Shown piece after piece: positions 18,374 to 28,790 of a DNA stretch of 64,000 nucleotides (positions within the stretch are counted from its first letter, which is position 1; every line of letters starts with the position of its first letter). The translations under genes and the position numbers were made by a program. The DNA is taken from NCBI GenBank assembly GCA_902547295.1, contig CACCNJ010000003.1:37947-101946 (forward strand), in the 5' to 3' direction. The stretch is from an uncultured SAR86 cluster bacterium. Its GTDB lineage: Bacteria > Pseudomonadota > Gammaproteobacteria > Magnimaribacterales > D2472. The notes below the pieces were generated by a model. The model searched no databases. It saw only the letters and a list, made by a program, of their open reading frames with translations, and had not been told where the DNA came from.

Positions 18374-20353
18374 ATGAAATTTCTTAAGATATCCTTTCTA
18401 TTATTATTTTGCTTAGCAATAAATGCGGTGACTGTTGATACCGGTCATGCAAATGTCTCGTTGGTAAAGTTTGAAAATGTAGACGAAGCTCAAAGCCAAA
18501 CTCTAATTGGTATTAGAATGGATATGCAAGAGAATTGGCATACCTACTGGAAAAATCCTGGTGACTCAGGAGGCCCAATAAAAGTTAAATGGTCTCATGA
18601 CGACAGTATTTCAATAAGTGAGTTATATTGGCCAACCCCAACTTTAATCCCATATGAGCCACTTATGACATATGGATATAAGAATTTTGTAATTTTTCCT
18701 TTTGAAATTAACAATTCCAGCAATGTGAATTCACATATTGAGGCAAATATTGATTTTTTAATATGTGATGATATTTGTGTCCCAGAAAAAGCATTTATCA
18801 AAACAAATCTTAATGAAATTAAAAACGATGCTTCGCTGTATAATTGGTTTTTAAAAGTTCCATCTCAGACACTTCCTGTGAAGGCATCAGTTGATAGTGA
18901 GTTTATAGATATAAGATTTTCTTGGCCTTTTGATGTTAGTTCTGCGATATTTTTTATCGACAATCAAGATATCGCTGAACATGCTGCAGATCAAAATCTT
19001 ATTAAAGAAGAAAATAATTATCTGCTTAAGATTAAAAAATTAGATGATGTTAAATCTCTTGAATATTTATCAGGAGTATTATCTATTAACGATAACGAGA
19101 GTTTTATAATTGATGCTGAAATTGAAAATGCTACTCAAAACTCTCTAAATATTTCATTTTTACAAGCTTTAATTTTTGCGTTTGTAGGTGGCTTAATTTT
19201 AAATTTAATGCCATGCGTTTTTCCAATAATTTCATTAAAAGTTCTAAGTTTTGTTTCAATGAGCAACCAATCTCCATCAAAAATTAGAGCTCATGCCTTA
19301 TCATTTTGCGCTGGAGTGATTATTTCATTTCTGCTTATTGGATTTGCAATGATTTTTCTTAAACAAGCTGGTTTATATTTGGGCTGGGGATTTCAATTAC
19401 AGTCACCGCTTATAGTTGGATTACTCAGTTTGTTAATGTTTGTAATTGGTTTAGTGCTTCTAAGCGATATAAATATAGGTTCATCATTAACTAGACTTGG
19501 AGGTATAGGAACCAGCGGAAGTTTAGTTAGCTCCTTTTCTACAGGTATTTTAGCTGTTATTGTTGCCTCACCATGCACAGCACCATTTATGGGCGCAGCA
19601 CTTGGTTATGCATTAATTCAACCCTCTGGAATTACATTACCAGTCTTTTCTGCACTAGGTCTAGGTTTTGCTTTTCCTTATTTTGTATTATCAGCCTCAC
19701 CAAGTTTAATAAATTATCTACCGAAACCGGGAAATTGGATGGTTGCTTTGAAAGAATTTTTTGCATTTCCCATGTTTGCCACATCCATATGGTTGATATG
19801 GGTGTTTAGCGTTCAAACATCTTCTAACGAAGTGATTTTTCTTTTAATGACGATTCTAATGATTTCGTTGTTAATATGGATTTCTACAAAGCTTAATAAA
19901 TCAAGCTATAGATTTGTTATTTTTGTTATTGCAGCTTTTGTAATTTTCTTTCAATTCAGGGATATTCCTTCAAACGAAATACAATCTACAAATGCCTTAA
20001 AACTTGAAAGTTACGATTATGTTCAATGGAATAAAAATATAGAAAATGAATATAAAGACAAAAATCAAGCTTATTTAATTAATTTTACTGCTGCGTGGTG
20101 TATAACATGCCAAACAAATGACAAAATTGCCTTATCAAGACCAAATGTTAAAGAATACATTTATGAAAATAACATCCAATATATTGTTGCTGATTGGACT
20201 AACAAAAATGATGAAATTCTAAAAACTCTTGAATCCTATGATAGAAATGGAGTTCCATTATATATTTTTTGGAAACCAGGAATGAGCGAGTCAAAAATTT
20301 TACCTGCAATTTTAACAGAGAAGATTTTGTTAGAAAGTTTCAACAACTCTTAA
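18374..20353 (+). CDS. DsbD/ScsB-like membrane thiol:disulfide reductase
   Basis: It carries electrons from cytosolic thioredoxin across the inner membrane to periplasmic thiol proteins. The frame is open from 18329 (GTG inside the hairpin), but ATG 18374 begins the signal sequence MKFLKISFLLLF and is preferred. Order: periplasmic N-domain (ENWHTYWKNPGDSGGP, then CDDICVPEKA), an eight-helix core with paired cysteines in LNLMPCVFPI and VASPCTAPF, then a C-terminal thioredoxin domain with WCITC. The N-domain type is closer to ScsB-like proteins than to classical DsbD. Likely client: the TlpA-like lipoprotein at 5.7 kb. Confidence 0.88.
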   Translation: MKFLKISFLLLFCLAINAVTVDTGHANVSLVKFENVDEAQSQTLIGIRMDMQENWHTYWKNPGDSGGPIKVKWSHDDSISISELYWPTPTLIPYEPLMTYGYKNFVIFPFEINNSSNVNSHIEANIDFLICDDICVPEKAFIKTNLNEIKNDASLYNWFLKVPSQTLPVKASVDSEFIDIRFSWPFDVSSAIFFIDNQDIAEHAADQNLIKEENNYLLKIKKLDDVKSLEYLSGVLSINDNESFIIDAEIENATQNSLNISFLQALIFAFVGGLILNLMPCVFPIISLKVLSFVSMSNQSPSKIRAHALSFCAGVIISFLLIGFAMIFLKQAGLYLGWGFQLQSPLIVGLLSLLMFVIGLVLLSDINIGSSLTRLGGIGTSGSLVSSFSTGILAVIVASPCTAPFMGAALGYALIQPSGITLPVFSALGLGFAFPYFVLSASPSLINYLPKPGNWMVALKEFFAFPMFATSIWLIWVFSVQTSSNEVIFLLMTILMISLLIWISTKLNKSSYRFVIFVIAAFVIFFQFRDIPSNEIQSTNALKLESYDYVQWNKNIENEYKDKNQAYLINFTAAWCITCQTNDKIALSRPNVKEYIYENNIQYIVADWTNKNDEILKTLESYDRNGVPLYIFWKPGMSESKILPAILTEKILLESFNNS

Positions 20354-20395
20354 ATAATAATATAATTCGAATTTATAAATTTAACAGGGAATAAT

Positions 20396-21097
20396 ATGTT
20401 TGGTTCACCTTTTGAAATATTTGGCACAGTTCACCTTATAACAATATTTTCAGTGATTATAGTCTCAGTATTTTTACCAAAATTTTATAAAAATAAGTCT
20501 GAAAGTGATAAATCACTTATGAGCAAAATAATCGCAGGAATAATAGCTGCACATGTCATTATTTCACCATATAAAGATCTTTATCTATTGGCAAATCCCT
20601 ATGATTGGAGAGAAACAATTCCACTTCATATGTGCGATCTCTCAGAAATATTTCTAATTTGGTTTTTATTAGGTGGGCCGAGGATTCTATATCTGTGTGC
20701 ATTTTTTTGGGGCTTGGGTGGAGCATCTATGGCAATTCTTACACCAGACATAAGTCATCATGATTTAGATTACATATTTTTTATGATTGGTCATGGAATG
20801 ATTATTGTTGGAATAATGTATGCAACAGTTTCTCTTGGTAATAGACCTTATGCAAAAGATATATTAAAAGTGTCAGCAATAACTGCTTTTATATTATTGC
20901 CAATAGTCTATGTGATTAATTTGATGTTAGGTGATCCTGCAAATTTTTGGTATTTGATGGCTAAACCAGATGGTGCTTCTCTAATGGATGTATTTCCAGA
21001 ACCGCCATTGCATTTGTTAGTTACAACGCCGCTAGCAATTGCAGTTTTTTACTTAATATATTTACCTTATTTTATAAAAGATAAAGCTGTAAGATAA
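20396..21097 (+). CDS. YwaF/TIGR02206-like integral membrane protein
   Basis: A 233-aa membrane protein with about six or seven helices. Conserved-looking motifs are ETIPLHMCDLSEI (a helix start with His and Cys), GGASMAILTPDISHHDLDYIFFMIGHG and NFWYLMAKPDG. These resemble the YwaF family of unknown function. It is a single gene; the MscS gene starts 51 bases downstream. Confidence 0.72.
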   Translation: MFGSPFEIFGTVHLITIFSVIIVSVFLPKFYKNKSESDKSLMSKIIAGIIAAHVIISPYKDLYLLANPYDWRETIPLHMCDLSEIFLIWFLLGGPRILYLCAFFWGLGGASMAILTPDISHHDLDYIFFMIGHGMIIVGIMYATVSLGNRPYAKDILKVSAITAFILLPIVYVINLMLGDPANFWYLMAKPDGASLMDVFPEPPLHLLVTTPLAIAVFYLIYLPYFIKDKAVR

Positions 21098-21148
21098 CTC
21101 ATAATTTTGCTTAAATTTATAAAATGAACATAAAATAACAACATTATT

Positions 21149-22234
21149 ATGGAAAATTTTATAAATCTTATCTCTGAAGTCTGGAATACAGGATTCTTAG
21201 GTATTGATCTAGGATCAATAATTTCTTCTTTGTTGGTTATTTTAATAGCGTTTCTTTTTAGAGGTTTTATTATTTCAATAATTCTTAATTCTCTTGAAAG
21301 GCTGGCCAGTAAAACAAAATCAAAGATAGATGACGAAATTCTTAATGCATTAAGAAGGCCAATTGGATTAGTGCCTATCACAATTGCTTTGTATATTTGC
21401 ACTTTAATATTACCTCTATCGGGTTTAATTGGTGACATAGCAACAAATATAGTAAAAGCCTTTGTCATTTTTACTATTTTCAGCGCCCTTGCAAATAGTG
21501 TAAAACCAATATTCGCTGCCCTATCCACAAGCTCATGGCTTACAGCATCAATGCAAATGTGGCTTGAAAGAGCTTCAAAATTTATTGTGTGGGTAATTGG
21601 AGCAGCAATAATATTAGATATATTTGGTATTCAAATTGGTCCACTCGTTGCTGGTTTGGGATTGTTTTCTGTGGCAGTAGCATTAGGTGCACAAGATTTC
21701 TTCAAAAATCTAATCTCAGGAATATTAATAATTGGTGAACATAGATTTCAGCCAGGTGACAGAATTGAGGTAAGTGGACAGCTCCATGGAATTGTAGAAA
21801 GTATTGGTTTTAGATCAACTGTCATTAGAACTTTTGATACTGCACCAATGGTTATACCTAATAAAGATTTATCTGACGTTAAAGTAATTAACCATGGTGA
21901 AATGATTAATAGAAGAATCAATTGGAAAATTAATCTTATTTACTCAACAAGTGTTGAACAGCTTGAGTCGATAAGAAATGAAATAAAAGATTACATAATT
22001 AAAAGTAATGACTTTACTACAGAGGGCGATTTAGATCCTGTTGTAAGAATTGTTGAATTGGGTGGTAGCTCTATTGATTTAATGATTGTTGCTTATGCTG
22101 ATCCAATGGGATTTGCTGCATTTAACGAAGTAAAAGAAAACCTGATTTTCAATATAATGAAAATTGTAAAGAGTAATAAATCTGAATTTGCCTACCCTTC
22201 AACTTCTCTATATGTTGAATCCATGCCAAAATAA
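21149..22234 (+). CDS. MscS-family mechanosensitive channel
   Basis: An inner-membrane tension-gated channel protecting against hypo-osmotic shock. The 361-aa protein has N-terminal helices, the pore-lining helix VAGLGLFSVAVALGAQDFFKNLISG, and the beta-domain entry FQPGDRIEVSGQLHGIVESIGFRSTVIRTFD, both diagnostic. The C-terminal alpha/beta domain is complete. It is intermediate in size between MscS and MscM types. It is followed after 12 bases by the SLC13 permease. Confidence 0.93.
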   Translation: MENFINLISEVWNTGFLGIDLGSIISSLLVILIAFLFRGFIISIILNSLERLASKTKSKIDDEILNALRRPIGLVPITIALYICTLILPLSGLIGDIATNIVKAFVIFTIFSALANSVKPIFAALSTSSWLTASMQMWLERASKFIVWVIGAAIILDIFGIQIGPLVAGLGLFSVAVALGAQDFFKNLISGILIIGEHRFQPGDRIEVSGQLHGIVESIGFRSTVIRTFDTAPMVIPNKDLSDVKVINHGEMINRRINWKINLIYSTSVEQLESIRNEIKDYIIKSNDFTTEGDLDPVVRIVELGGSSIDLMIVAYADPMGFAAFNEVKENLIFNIMKIVKSNKSEFAYPSTSLYVESMPK

Positions 22235-22246
22235 AATTGATGAATT

Positions 22247-24013
22247 ATGAACGATCAAATCATATTATCCTCAACTTTGATTGCTCTTCTGTGTTTATTT
22301 ATATGGGGAAAGATCAGATATGATGCGCTAGCCGTTGGTGCATTATTTGTTTTAGTAGTTCTTGAAATAATACCTGCCAATGAGGCTTTTGCTGGATTTG
22401 CTCATCCTGCTGTTATTACAGTCGCACTTGTTCTTATAATTAGTCAAGGTTTAAGTAATTCAGGTATAGCAGGTCTTGTAGGTAAGCTTATTGGAGGTAG
22501 GGAGTTTACAGAGATCCAATTTATGATTTCTCTCCTATTAATAGCTGCTGTTTTGTCGTCATTTATAAATAATATAGGTGCATTAGCAATTCTCTTACCC
22601 ATAACACTTAATATATGTCAAAAGATGGAATGGCATCCCTCTAAGTACCTAATGCCCTTAGCCTTTGCTTGTATTTTAGGTGGAATGAATACCGCAATTG
22701 GAACTCCACCAAATATAATAATATCTGAATACAAGGCATCTATATCAAGCTCTGGGTTTAATTTTTTTGATTTTTCGTATGTTGGTCTAGTAGTAACAAT
22801 AATTTGCGTTCTTTTCATTGCTTTTATTGGAAATAGGTTAATTTTTTTAAGAAAAGAGATGCCTTCAACTGAGCATTTAATTGATCTTAAAGGGTACTTA
22901 TTTGAGGTGCTCGTAAATGAAAAAAGCTCTTCAATTGGCATGACTTTATATGCATTTAAAACACAAGCTGGAGAAGATACAGAAATCCTCGGAATAGTAT
23001 CCGAAAATGGCTCAATCAAGAAAGTCCAAAATAATATGAGAATTAAAGCAGGACAAATATTGGTTATTAAGACTCCTCCCGATGATCTTGCAAATATTTT
23101 AGATATTTTTGATTTTTCCATTCCAAAAGAACTTCATTCATTTGACGAAGATGATCTTGAAGAAATTGAAGTCATGATCACTCCCGGTTCTAGATTGATT
23201 GGAAGAAAGTATGATTTTTTTCAAAAGCTCGCTTTTGAAGAGTTAAATCTTCTTGGACTATGGAGAAAGGGTTCAAAATATAGAACCAGACTTACTAGAG
23301 AACAATTTAGAGCCGGTGATGTATTACTACTAGGAGTTAGAGATCTCGCTGAAGAAGATGTCTCTAATAAAATTAAACATTTAGGTTTAATGCCCCTAAG
23401 ACAAAGAGAACTTCAAACAATACCAAGTAGAAGTAGACTTATTAAAGGGCTGTTATTCTTTTTGTTATCAATCTTTTTAGTCTCATTCAACTATTTAAGT
23501 GCGGCACCAGCATTTTTATTGTGTGTTTTAGCTTTTGCAAGAATTAAAATTATTGACAGTGATTTTTACAGAAAAATAGATTGGCCAATCATTGTTATGT
23601 TAGCTGCAATGATACCAATCGGAACTGCGCTTCAAACAACAGGAGTGAGTAGCTTAATTGCAACTTCAATATCCACGTATGCATCAAGCCTGAGTTTATT
23701 TTGGATACTCCTCATTATCTTAATTGTTACCATGGTAACAACCGATATTATCAATAATGCAGCAACAGCTGTAATTATGGCTCCAATATCAACTGGAATA
23801 GCACTAGAATTGGGGTATGCCCTTGAGCCTTTTTTAATGGTCGTCGCAGTTGGGGCAAGTTGTGCATTTTTAACTCCAATAGGACATCAATGTAATACTG
23901 TTGTAATGGGTCCAGGTAATTATAAATTTACTGATTACTGGCGTATGGGCTTACCTATGGATATTTTAATAATATTGGCGTCTATACCAATGATATTATT
24001 TGTATGGACTTGA
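22247..24013 (+). CDS. SLC13/ArsB-like permease with regulatory RCK-C domains
   Basis: A 588-aa transporter. The N-terminal membrane half (about 1-205) contains NNIGALAILLPI and GGMNTAIGTPPNIIIS. A cytosolic insert (about 210-390) resembles two TrkA-C domains (LVIKTPPDDLANIL, AGDVLLLGVRDLAEED). The C-terminal membrane half has TDIINNAATAVIMAPIS and FLTPIGHQCNTVVMGPG. Such proteins move di/tricarboxylates, sulfate or related anions with sodium; the substrate is not predictable. Confidence 0.88.
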   Translation: MNDQIILSSTLIALLCLFIWGKIRYDALAVGALFVLVVLEIIPANEAFAGFAHPAVITVALVLIISQGLSNSGIAGLVGKLIGGREFTEIQFMISLLLIAAVLSSFINNIGALAILLPITLNICQKMEWHPSKYLMPLAFACILGGMNTAIGTPPNIIISEYKASISSSGFNFFDFSYVGLVVTIICVLFIAFIGNRLIFLRKEMPSTEHLIDLKGYLFEVLVNEKSSSIGMTLYAFKTQAGEDTEILGIVSENGSIKKVQNNMRIKAGQILVIKTPPDDLANILDIFDFSIPKELHSFDEDDLEEIEVMITPGSRLIGRKYDFFQKLAFEELNLLGLWRKGSKYRTRLTREQFRAGDVLLLGVRDLAEEDVSNKIKHLGLMPLRQRELQTIPSRSRLIKGLLFFLLSIFLVSFNYLSAAPAFLLCVLAFARIKIIDSDFYRKIDWPIIVMLAAMIPIGTALQTTGVSSLIATSISTYASSLSLFWILLIILIVTMVTTDIINNAATAVIMAPISTGIALELGYALEPFLMVVAVGASCAFLTPIGHQCNTVVMGPGNYKFTDYWRMGLPMDILIILASIPMILFVWT

Positions 24014-24016
24014 TAA

Positions 24017-24232
24017 ATGGATAATAGATATAAAAGATTAAATAGTGCAACTGGAGAGCCATTTCAAGCAGGCTATAAAGATGAAACTGGAAGAATTTTT
24101 CTTAGGTATCTAAATAAACAAGGTAATGATGGGTATTATCTTGAAGAATGGAAAAAAGACATTAATAGTTTTATAAACAAAGCTGATGAATTAAATATTA
24201 GTTACGACTTAAATCAGCAATTGAATCAATAA
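24017..24232 (+). CDS. Small hypothetical protein, 71 aa
   Basis: The start is three bases after the permease stop, so it is likely cotranscribed. The sequence is soluble with aromatic and charged residues (FLRYLNKQGNDGYYLEEWKKDI). I do not recognise it. Its end overlaps the convergent hydrolase gene by 35 bases, which slightly lowers confidence. Confidence 0.5.
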   Translation: MDNRYKRLNSATGEPFQAGYKDETGRIFLRYLNKQGNDGYYLEEWKKDINSFINKADELNISYDLNQQLNQ

Positions 24233-25403
24233 TTTCAGGATATTTTACATAGAATTCGTAAGATTCTCCCTTCTCATCTGTGAAAGGAGTAATCACATCT
24301 GATCCAGACTCTATAGTTCCTGAAGCTATCAACATCCTGCCAATAGCAATAGCATTATCGATGCCTGCCCATCTAAGATATTTCATTATGCCCCACTTCT
24401 GAGTAGAACCATTGTCTTGTTCTGCATATTTAGAGATTCTTGTTACAACAATATCATTTTCTCTGTCTACAAAAGTATACTGTCCGAACTTTCCACTGGT
24501 ATTAAATATTTTTGATTCTTCATCATACTTTGAGACCCACCAGTGCAGAGAATAGTAACGTTTATAATCTGTAAATCTGCTTGGTGTCTCCCATACTACC
24601 TGAAAAGTTTCATCTACAAATTCTTTTGACACAATTTGTTCTTCATTCCACTTACCGTCTCGAGCAAATAATAAACCTAACTTAGAATAATCTCTTGCTG
24701 ACATATCAACGCAACAATATGTCATCACATTTCCTTTTTCGTCTTTCCATAACTTATAGTCAGTTATACCAAGAGGTTCTAAGATTCTTTCTTCAAAAAG
24801 TACATCAGCTTTTTTACCAGTTGCTTGAAATAAAATATCACCTAATAGCATCGAATTGACATTGTTATATTCAAATTTTTCACCAGCATCTTTTTCAACA
24901 CCAACGTTTTTTGCATATTGAAGATGGTCTACTTGAAAAAACATTTTTTCATGCTCGTGGGTTGGAAAATCAAGACCACTAGACATATCGAGAAGATCTC
25001 TTAAAGTGATATCTGACCTTTCGTCATCAAAATAATCTAGATAATCTGAAACTTTATCATCAAGACTATTAATCTCACCACGATCAAGCGAAATTCCAAT
25101 TAATGCAGCATAATAGCTTTTAGCCATTGACCAAGATGTACCATGAGAATCAAGATCATATCCATCAGCATATTTTTCTGAAATTATTTTGCCATTTTTA
25201 ATCACAACAACTGCTTGAGTTGCATCATCTGAAAATGATAAATCCATTAATTTATCAATTTTATTGGGACTTACACCCTCTGCTTCAGGTGATGAAATAT
25301 CCCAATTTTCTTTATTTGGGAAGTAATCTGCCAATACATTTAATGCAAACGGAGATAACAGTATTAATATTAAAAAAAACCTAATATGATTTATTAATTT
25401 CAT
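24198..25403 (-). CDS. Secreted serine hydrolase, beta-lactamase/class C-like fold
   Basis: A 401-aa protein with a signal peptide (about 1-25). The nucleophile motif SxxK is SMAK at 92-95 in HGTSWSMAKSYYAALIG, and the YxN element is in FEYNNVNSMLLGD. Length and motifs fit the serine hydrolase family that includes esterases, D-aminopeptidases and EstB-type enzymes rather than true antibiotic-resistance AmpC. Substrate unknown. It is transcribed away from pseudoazurin. Confidence 0.85.
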   Translation of the reverse strand: MKLINHIRFFLILILLSPFALNVLADYFPNKENWDISSPEAEGVSPNKIDKLMDLSFSDDATQAVVVIKNGKIISEKYADGYDLDSHGTSWSMAKSYYAALIGISLDRGEINSLDDKVSDYLDYFDDERSDITLRDLLDMSSGLDFPTHEHEKMFFQVDHLQYAKNVGVEKDAGEKFEYNNVNSMLLGDILFQATGKKADVLFEERILEPLGITDYKLWKDEKGNVMTYCCVDMSARDYSKLGLLFARDGKWNEEQIVSKEFVDETFQVVWETPSRFTDYKRYYSLHWWVSKYDEESKIFNTSGKFGQYTFVDRENDIVVTRISKYAEQDNGSTQKWGIMKYLRWAGIDNAIAIGRMLIASGTIESGSDVITPFTDEKGESYEFYVKYPEIIDSIADLSRN

Positions 25404-25522
25404 AGTAAAAATTTAAAAAATATAGAAAATATATGTTTAATATAATCATTTTTATATTTAAAGCAAATGATTGATAATATAAATTATATTGATATTTAAT
25501 TATAAATAAATATAATAATGTA

Positions 25523-25978
25523 ATGGGCACTATATCAAAAAACTTAATCATTTCTTTAATAATTTCTTTTGCATGTTTGGATCTATATTCAGAAACTCAT
25601 ACTGTTAAGATGCTTAATCAAGGCGCTACTGGTGTAATGGTTTTTGAGCCTGCATTTTTAAAAATTAATGTTGGTGATACCGTTACATTTGAGTCTACTG
25701 ATGCTGCTCATAATTCTGCATCTATACCTGGTATGATTCCATCTGGTGCTTCACCTTGGAACGGACAATTAAGTAGAGATATTTCAGTAACCTTTGAAAT
25801 TCCTGGTGTTTATGGATATCAATGCACACCTCATGCAATGATGGCTATGGTTGGTGTAATACAAGTAGGTGATGATAATTCTAATTTAGAAACTTCTAAA
25901 AATGTTGCAGTACAATTTAAGTCTACATTTGTAATGAATCAAACAAGACTTGATGAGTATCTTGCAAAAATTAATTAA
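25523..25978 (+). CDS. Pseudoazurin-like blue copper protein
   Basis: A periplasmic type-1 copper electron carrier. After a signal peptide (about 1-24) the mature protein has HTVKMLNQGATGVMVFEPAF. The copper ligands are one His in DAAHNSASIPG, then Cys and His in YQCTPHAMMAMVG with Met after. A short C-terminal tail extends beyond the usual end. No nitrite or N2O reductase gene is near, so the redox partner is unknown. Confidence 0.92.
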   Translation: MGTISKNLIISLIISFACLDLYSETHTVKMLNQGATGVMVFEPAFLKINVGDTVTFESTDAAHNSASIPGMIPSGASPWNGQLSRDISVTFEIPGVYGYQCTPHAMMAMVGVIQVGDDNSNLETSKNVAVQFKSTFVMNQTRLDEYLAKIN

Positions 25979-26020
25979 TATTATTTAATAAATTTTTTGT
26001 GTAAAATTACTCCTCTTTAA

Positions 26021-26097
26021 GGGCGAGTAACTCAGTTGGTTAGAGTGTCTGCTCGACACGCAGGAAGTCGGGAGTTCGAATCTCTCCTCGCCCACCA
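26021..26097 (+). tRNA. tRNA-Val(GAC), with C at position 33
   Basis: A full cloverleaf: acceptor GGGCGAG/CTCGCCC, D-arm ACTC/GAGT, anticodon stem TCTGC/GCAGG, T-arm GGGAG-TTCGAAT-CTCTC, encoded ACCA. The seven-base anticodon loop reads TCGACAC, giving anticodon GAC (Val). The base before the anticodon is C instead of the almost universal U33. Discriminator A73 and anticodon A35/C36 fit valine identity. Confidence 0.88.
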
Positions 26098-26103
26098 TCA
26101 AAG

Positions 26104-27501
26104 TTAGTTTTTTAGGGTGTTGATATGATCTTTGGTTGCTAATAGAATTTTATGATCTTCTTCAGATTCTTTTTCATCGAGCAGCTTATCAATTTCATTA
26201 AGTGCTTTATCTATAGAACCCCATTTTCCGTCTGTATAAACTCTTTCATGAATTAAATCATCAAATCTTGTTTTAATATCATCAGGAATATCTGTTTGAT
26301 ATTTATTACAAATAATTCTTTCAGCAAAAATTCGAAATCTTCCATCTTCAAAATTTCTTGAGATTTTAATAAGTTGCTCAAGATTATCAGTATGGTGAAA
26401 TTCTTTCATCAGATCTTGATCTCTATAAGAAGGAAAACCACCAGAATATATGGTTCCTTCAACATAATCTGGTTCTGGAAAATTCATGATTCTATCCTCC
26501 ATAGCCTGAGAAACTTGTGTGAAGAAGTCTTGATTAGACTTGACTATATCCGCTCGTCTTTGAAGCTCTTCATGAGTTATATCAAAGTGATTATTTTTTG
26601 TAAGATGATTGCTTGAACATATTGGAATAGTTTTGTTAATTTTATATTTTTTTAAAGGTAAGTCTCTTCCCCCAGATTGAATCATTTTATTAATTTCAGT
26701 GAAATCTAGATCAATTATTTCTTCTGGATCAAAACTCAAATCAAAGAAGCAAATATCATTAGGTCTAGAGTTATCTGCACCACAAATTACAACAGGATAC
26801 TTAAAAGGATGGCGCCTGTAGACCTCACCAAGAGCAAGAAATTCATCAGAATATAAAAGATTTTTAATACCCTCCTTTGTTGATATATCCATAAATGAAT
26901 CAAAAACTTTAGGTATTTTATCTTTAATAACTTTGCATAACCCAATCATAAATTTGCAATCTGAAATTGCATCATGAGCATCACTGACATCAATACCATG
27001 TTCATTTGCTAAATGTTCCAGCTTAATACTTAAAGCAGGCCCATCTTCGAATAAAGGAATTGATATTTCGTCTGAAAAAAATGCAGCTACATTATGAATC
27101 ATCAACATTAAATCAAGTCTTCCATTTTGATTTGTATTTGTAACGTATGGCTCCAAAAGATTACACCAAAACTGCCTTCTAATTAGCTCCTCATCGAAAG
27201 CATGTCCGTTGTATGTTACAAATATTGATGGCAAGTCTATACACCATTCTTTCCATTGATGTTGAATATCTTTCATCATTCGATAATGAGAAACGTTAGA
27301 TGAGAAGGAATTAATCTTCTTGTTAGTAAGCATAGCTTTTGGTTGAGGGATTATCCAAGGCAGCGGCTTGCTCCCAATATTCTGTTCGTCTAAAACTTTT
27401 AATGTGTTATTAGTAAAAATTGAACCACATTGTATTATTTGACTAAAATCTTTATGAATTCCAGTAGTTTCAGTATCGTAAAATATTAAATTGCGAGACA
27501 A
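26104..27501 (-). CDS. sbcB: SbcB, exodeoxyribonuclease I
   Basis: A 3'-5' single-strand DNA exonuclease acting in recombination and mismatch repair. The N-terminal DEDDh nuclease begins FYDTETTG (Asp9, Glu11), continues with TYNGHAFDEELIRRQF, and has the closing DAHDAISD containing the catalytic His/Asp. The C-terminal SH3-like and helical regions complete a 465-aa protein of the E. coli ExoI type. It starts 4 bases downstream of the acyl-CoA dehydrogenase stop on the same strand. Confidence 0.94.
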   Translation of the reverse strand: MSRNLIFYDTETTGIHKDFSQIIQCGSIFTNNTLKVLDEQNIGSKPLPWIIPQPKAMLTNKKINSFSSNVSHYRMMKDIQHQWKEWCIDLPSIFVTYNGHAFDEELIRRQFWCNLLEPYVTNTNQNGRLDLMLMIHNVAAFFSDEISIPLFEDGPALSIKLEHLANEHGIDVSDAHDAISDCKFMIGLCKVIKDKIPKVFDSFMDISTKEGIKNLLYSDEFLALGEVYRRHPFKYPVVICGADNSRPNDICFFDLSFDPEEIIDLDFTEINKMIQSGGRDLPLKKYKINKTIPICSSNHLTKNNHFDITHEELQRRADIVKSNQDFFTQVSQAMEDRIMNFPEPDYVEGTIYSGGFPSYRDQDLMKEFHHTDNLEQLIKISRNFEDGRFRIFAERIICNKYQTDIPDDIKTRFDDLIHERVYTDGKWGSIDKALNEIDKLLDEKESEEDHKILLATKDHINTLKN

Positions 27502-27505
27502 TTTT

Positions 27506-28723
27506 TTAACTCATATATTTACCTAGCTCATATCTTGCGACGGCTCTTCTATGAACTTCATCAGGACCATCAGCGAGTCTAAGTGTTCTCATATGAGCAT
27601 ACATAGATGCAAGTGGTGTGAGTTGTGAAACCCCCTCTCCACCATGAATTTGAATTGCTCTGTCTATAATTTTAAGGGCTACATTAGGTGCGTATACCTT
27701 GATTTGTGCAATTTCGCTTGCTGCAATTTTATTTCCAACTGTATCCATTTTGACTGCGGCATCCAATGTTAGGAATCTTGCAGCATTAAGTTCAATTCTT
27801 GACTCAGCTATGTAATCAAAATTTGCTCCAAGTTGTGCTAAGTTTTTACCAAATGCTACTTTATTAGGATCCATGCCCCTTTTGCACATTAGTTCTATAG
27901 CAACCTCACCTGCACCAATTGCTCTCATACAATGATGAATACGTCCTGGTCCTAAACGACCTTGTGCAATCTCAAACCCTCTTCCTTCACCAAGTAAAAG
28001 ATTTTCCTTTGGTACTCTTACATTAGTAAATTTCATATGTGCATGTCCATGAGGTGCATCGTCATAGCCAAATACATGCATCATTTTAATAATTTCTACT
28101 CCCTCAGTTTCCATTGGTACAAGTATCATTGAGTGTCTTTGATGTTTTGGATTATCAGGATTAGTTACACACATAAATATAAGAATTTTACATCTTGGGT
28201 CACCAGCTCCTGATGTCCACCACTTCTCTCCATTTATTACATATTCATCTCCATCCAAAACTGCTGTTGCTTGCATATTTGTAGCATCAGATGATGCAGT
28301 TCCAGGTTCTGTCATGCTAAAGGCAGATCTAATTTCACCATCAAGTAATGGTTTAAGCCACTCTTCTTGATGTTGCTCATTTCCATATCTTGCAATAACT
28401 TCCATATTTCCTGTGTCAGGTGCACTACAATTCATAGCCTCAGAAGCGATATGTGATTTTCCCATTTCTTCTGCAAGATGAGCATATTCATAATTTGATA
28501 GACCTGCTCCAAATTCACTTTCTGGTAAAAAAAGGTTCCAAAGGCCTTTTACTCTTGCTTTTTCCTTTAACTCATCAATAACTGATGGATAACTGCTCCA
28601 TCTATCTTTGCCAACGTTAATTTGCTCATGAAATACGTGCTCTTTTGGTCTAACTTCAGAGTCAATAAAATCTTTTACTTTTTCAACTAATTCAACTGCT
28701 TCAGGTCTTAATTCAGGCATCAT
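27506..28723 (-). CDS. Acyl-CoA dehydrogenase family protein
   Basis: A flavoprotein introducing a double bond into acyl-CoA or a related substrate. The 405-aa protein has the FAD/substrate motifs [41 protein letters not shown] and the C-terminal [35 protein letters not shown]. These are typical of the ACAD10/11-like branch. A LysR-type gene is divergently transcribed across a 138-bp spacer with dyads, so that regulator probably controls it. Confidence 0.92.
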   Translation of the reverse strand: MMPELRPEAVELVEKVKDFIDSEVRPKEHVFHEQINVGKDRWSSYPSVIDELKEKARVKGLWNLFLPESEFGAGLSNYEYAHLAEEMGKSHIASEAMNCSAPDTGNMEVIARYGNEQHQEEWLKPLLDGEIRSAFSMTEPGTASSDATNMQATAVLDGDEYVINGEKWWTSGAGDPRCKILIFMCVTNPDNPKHQRHSMILVPMETEGVEIIKMMHVFGYDDAPHGHAHMKFTNVRVPKENLLLGEGRGFEIAQGRLGPGRIHHCMRAIGAGEVAIELMCKRGMDPNKVAFGKNLAQLGANFDYIAESRIELNAARFLTLDAAVKMDTVGNKIAASEIAQIKVYAPNVALKIIDRAIQIHGGEGVSQLTPLASMYAHMRTLRLADGPDEVHRRAVARYELGKYMS

Positions 28724-28769
28724 GAGGTTAAATCTCCCTTTATATCAAAAATTTTGTTACCATTATAAA

Positions 28770-28790
28770 TACTATGAATAGTACTATAGT
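28770..28790. promoter_or_regulatory. Overlapping dyads between acyl-CoA dehydrogenase and LysR genes
   Basis: TACTAT (28770-28775) and ATAGTA (28778-28783) form a perfect inverted repeat with a two-base spacer. It overlaps the palindrome ATAGTACTAT (28778-28787) and ACTATAGT (28783-28790). LysR regulators usually bind such dyads, with a T-N11-A core, in the spacer between themselves and the divergent target. Confidence 0.45.
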
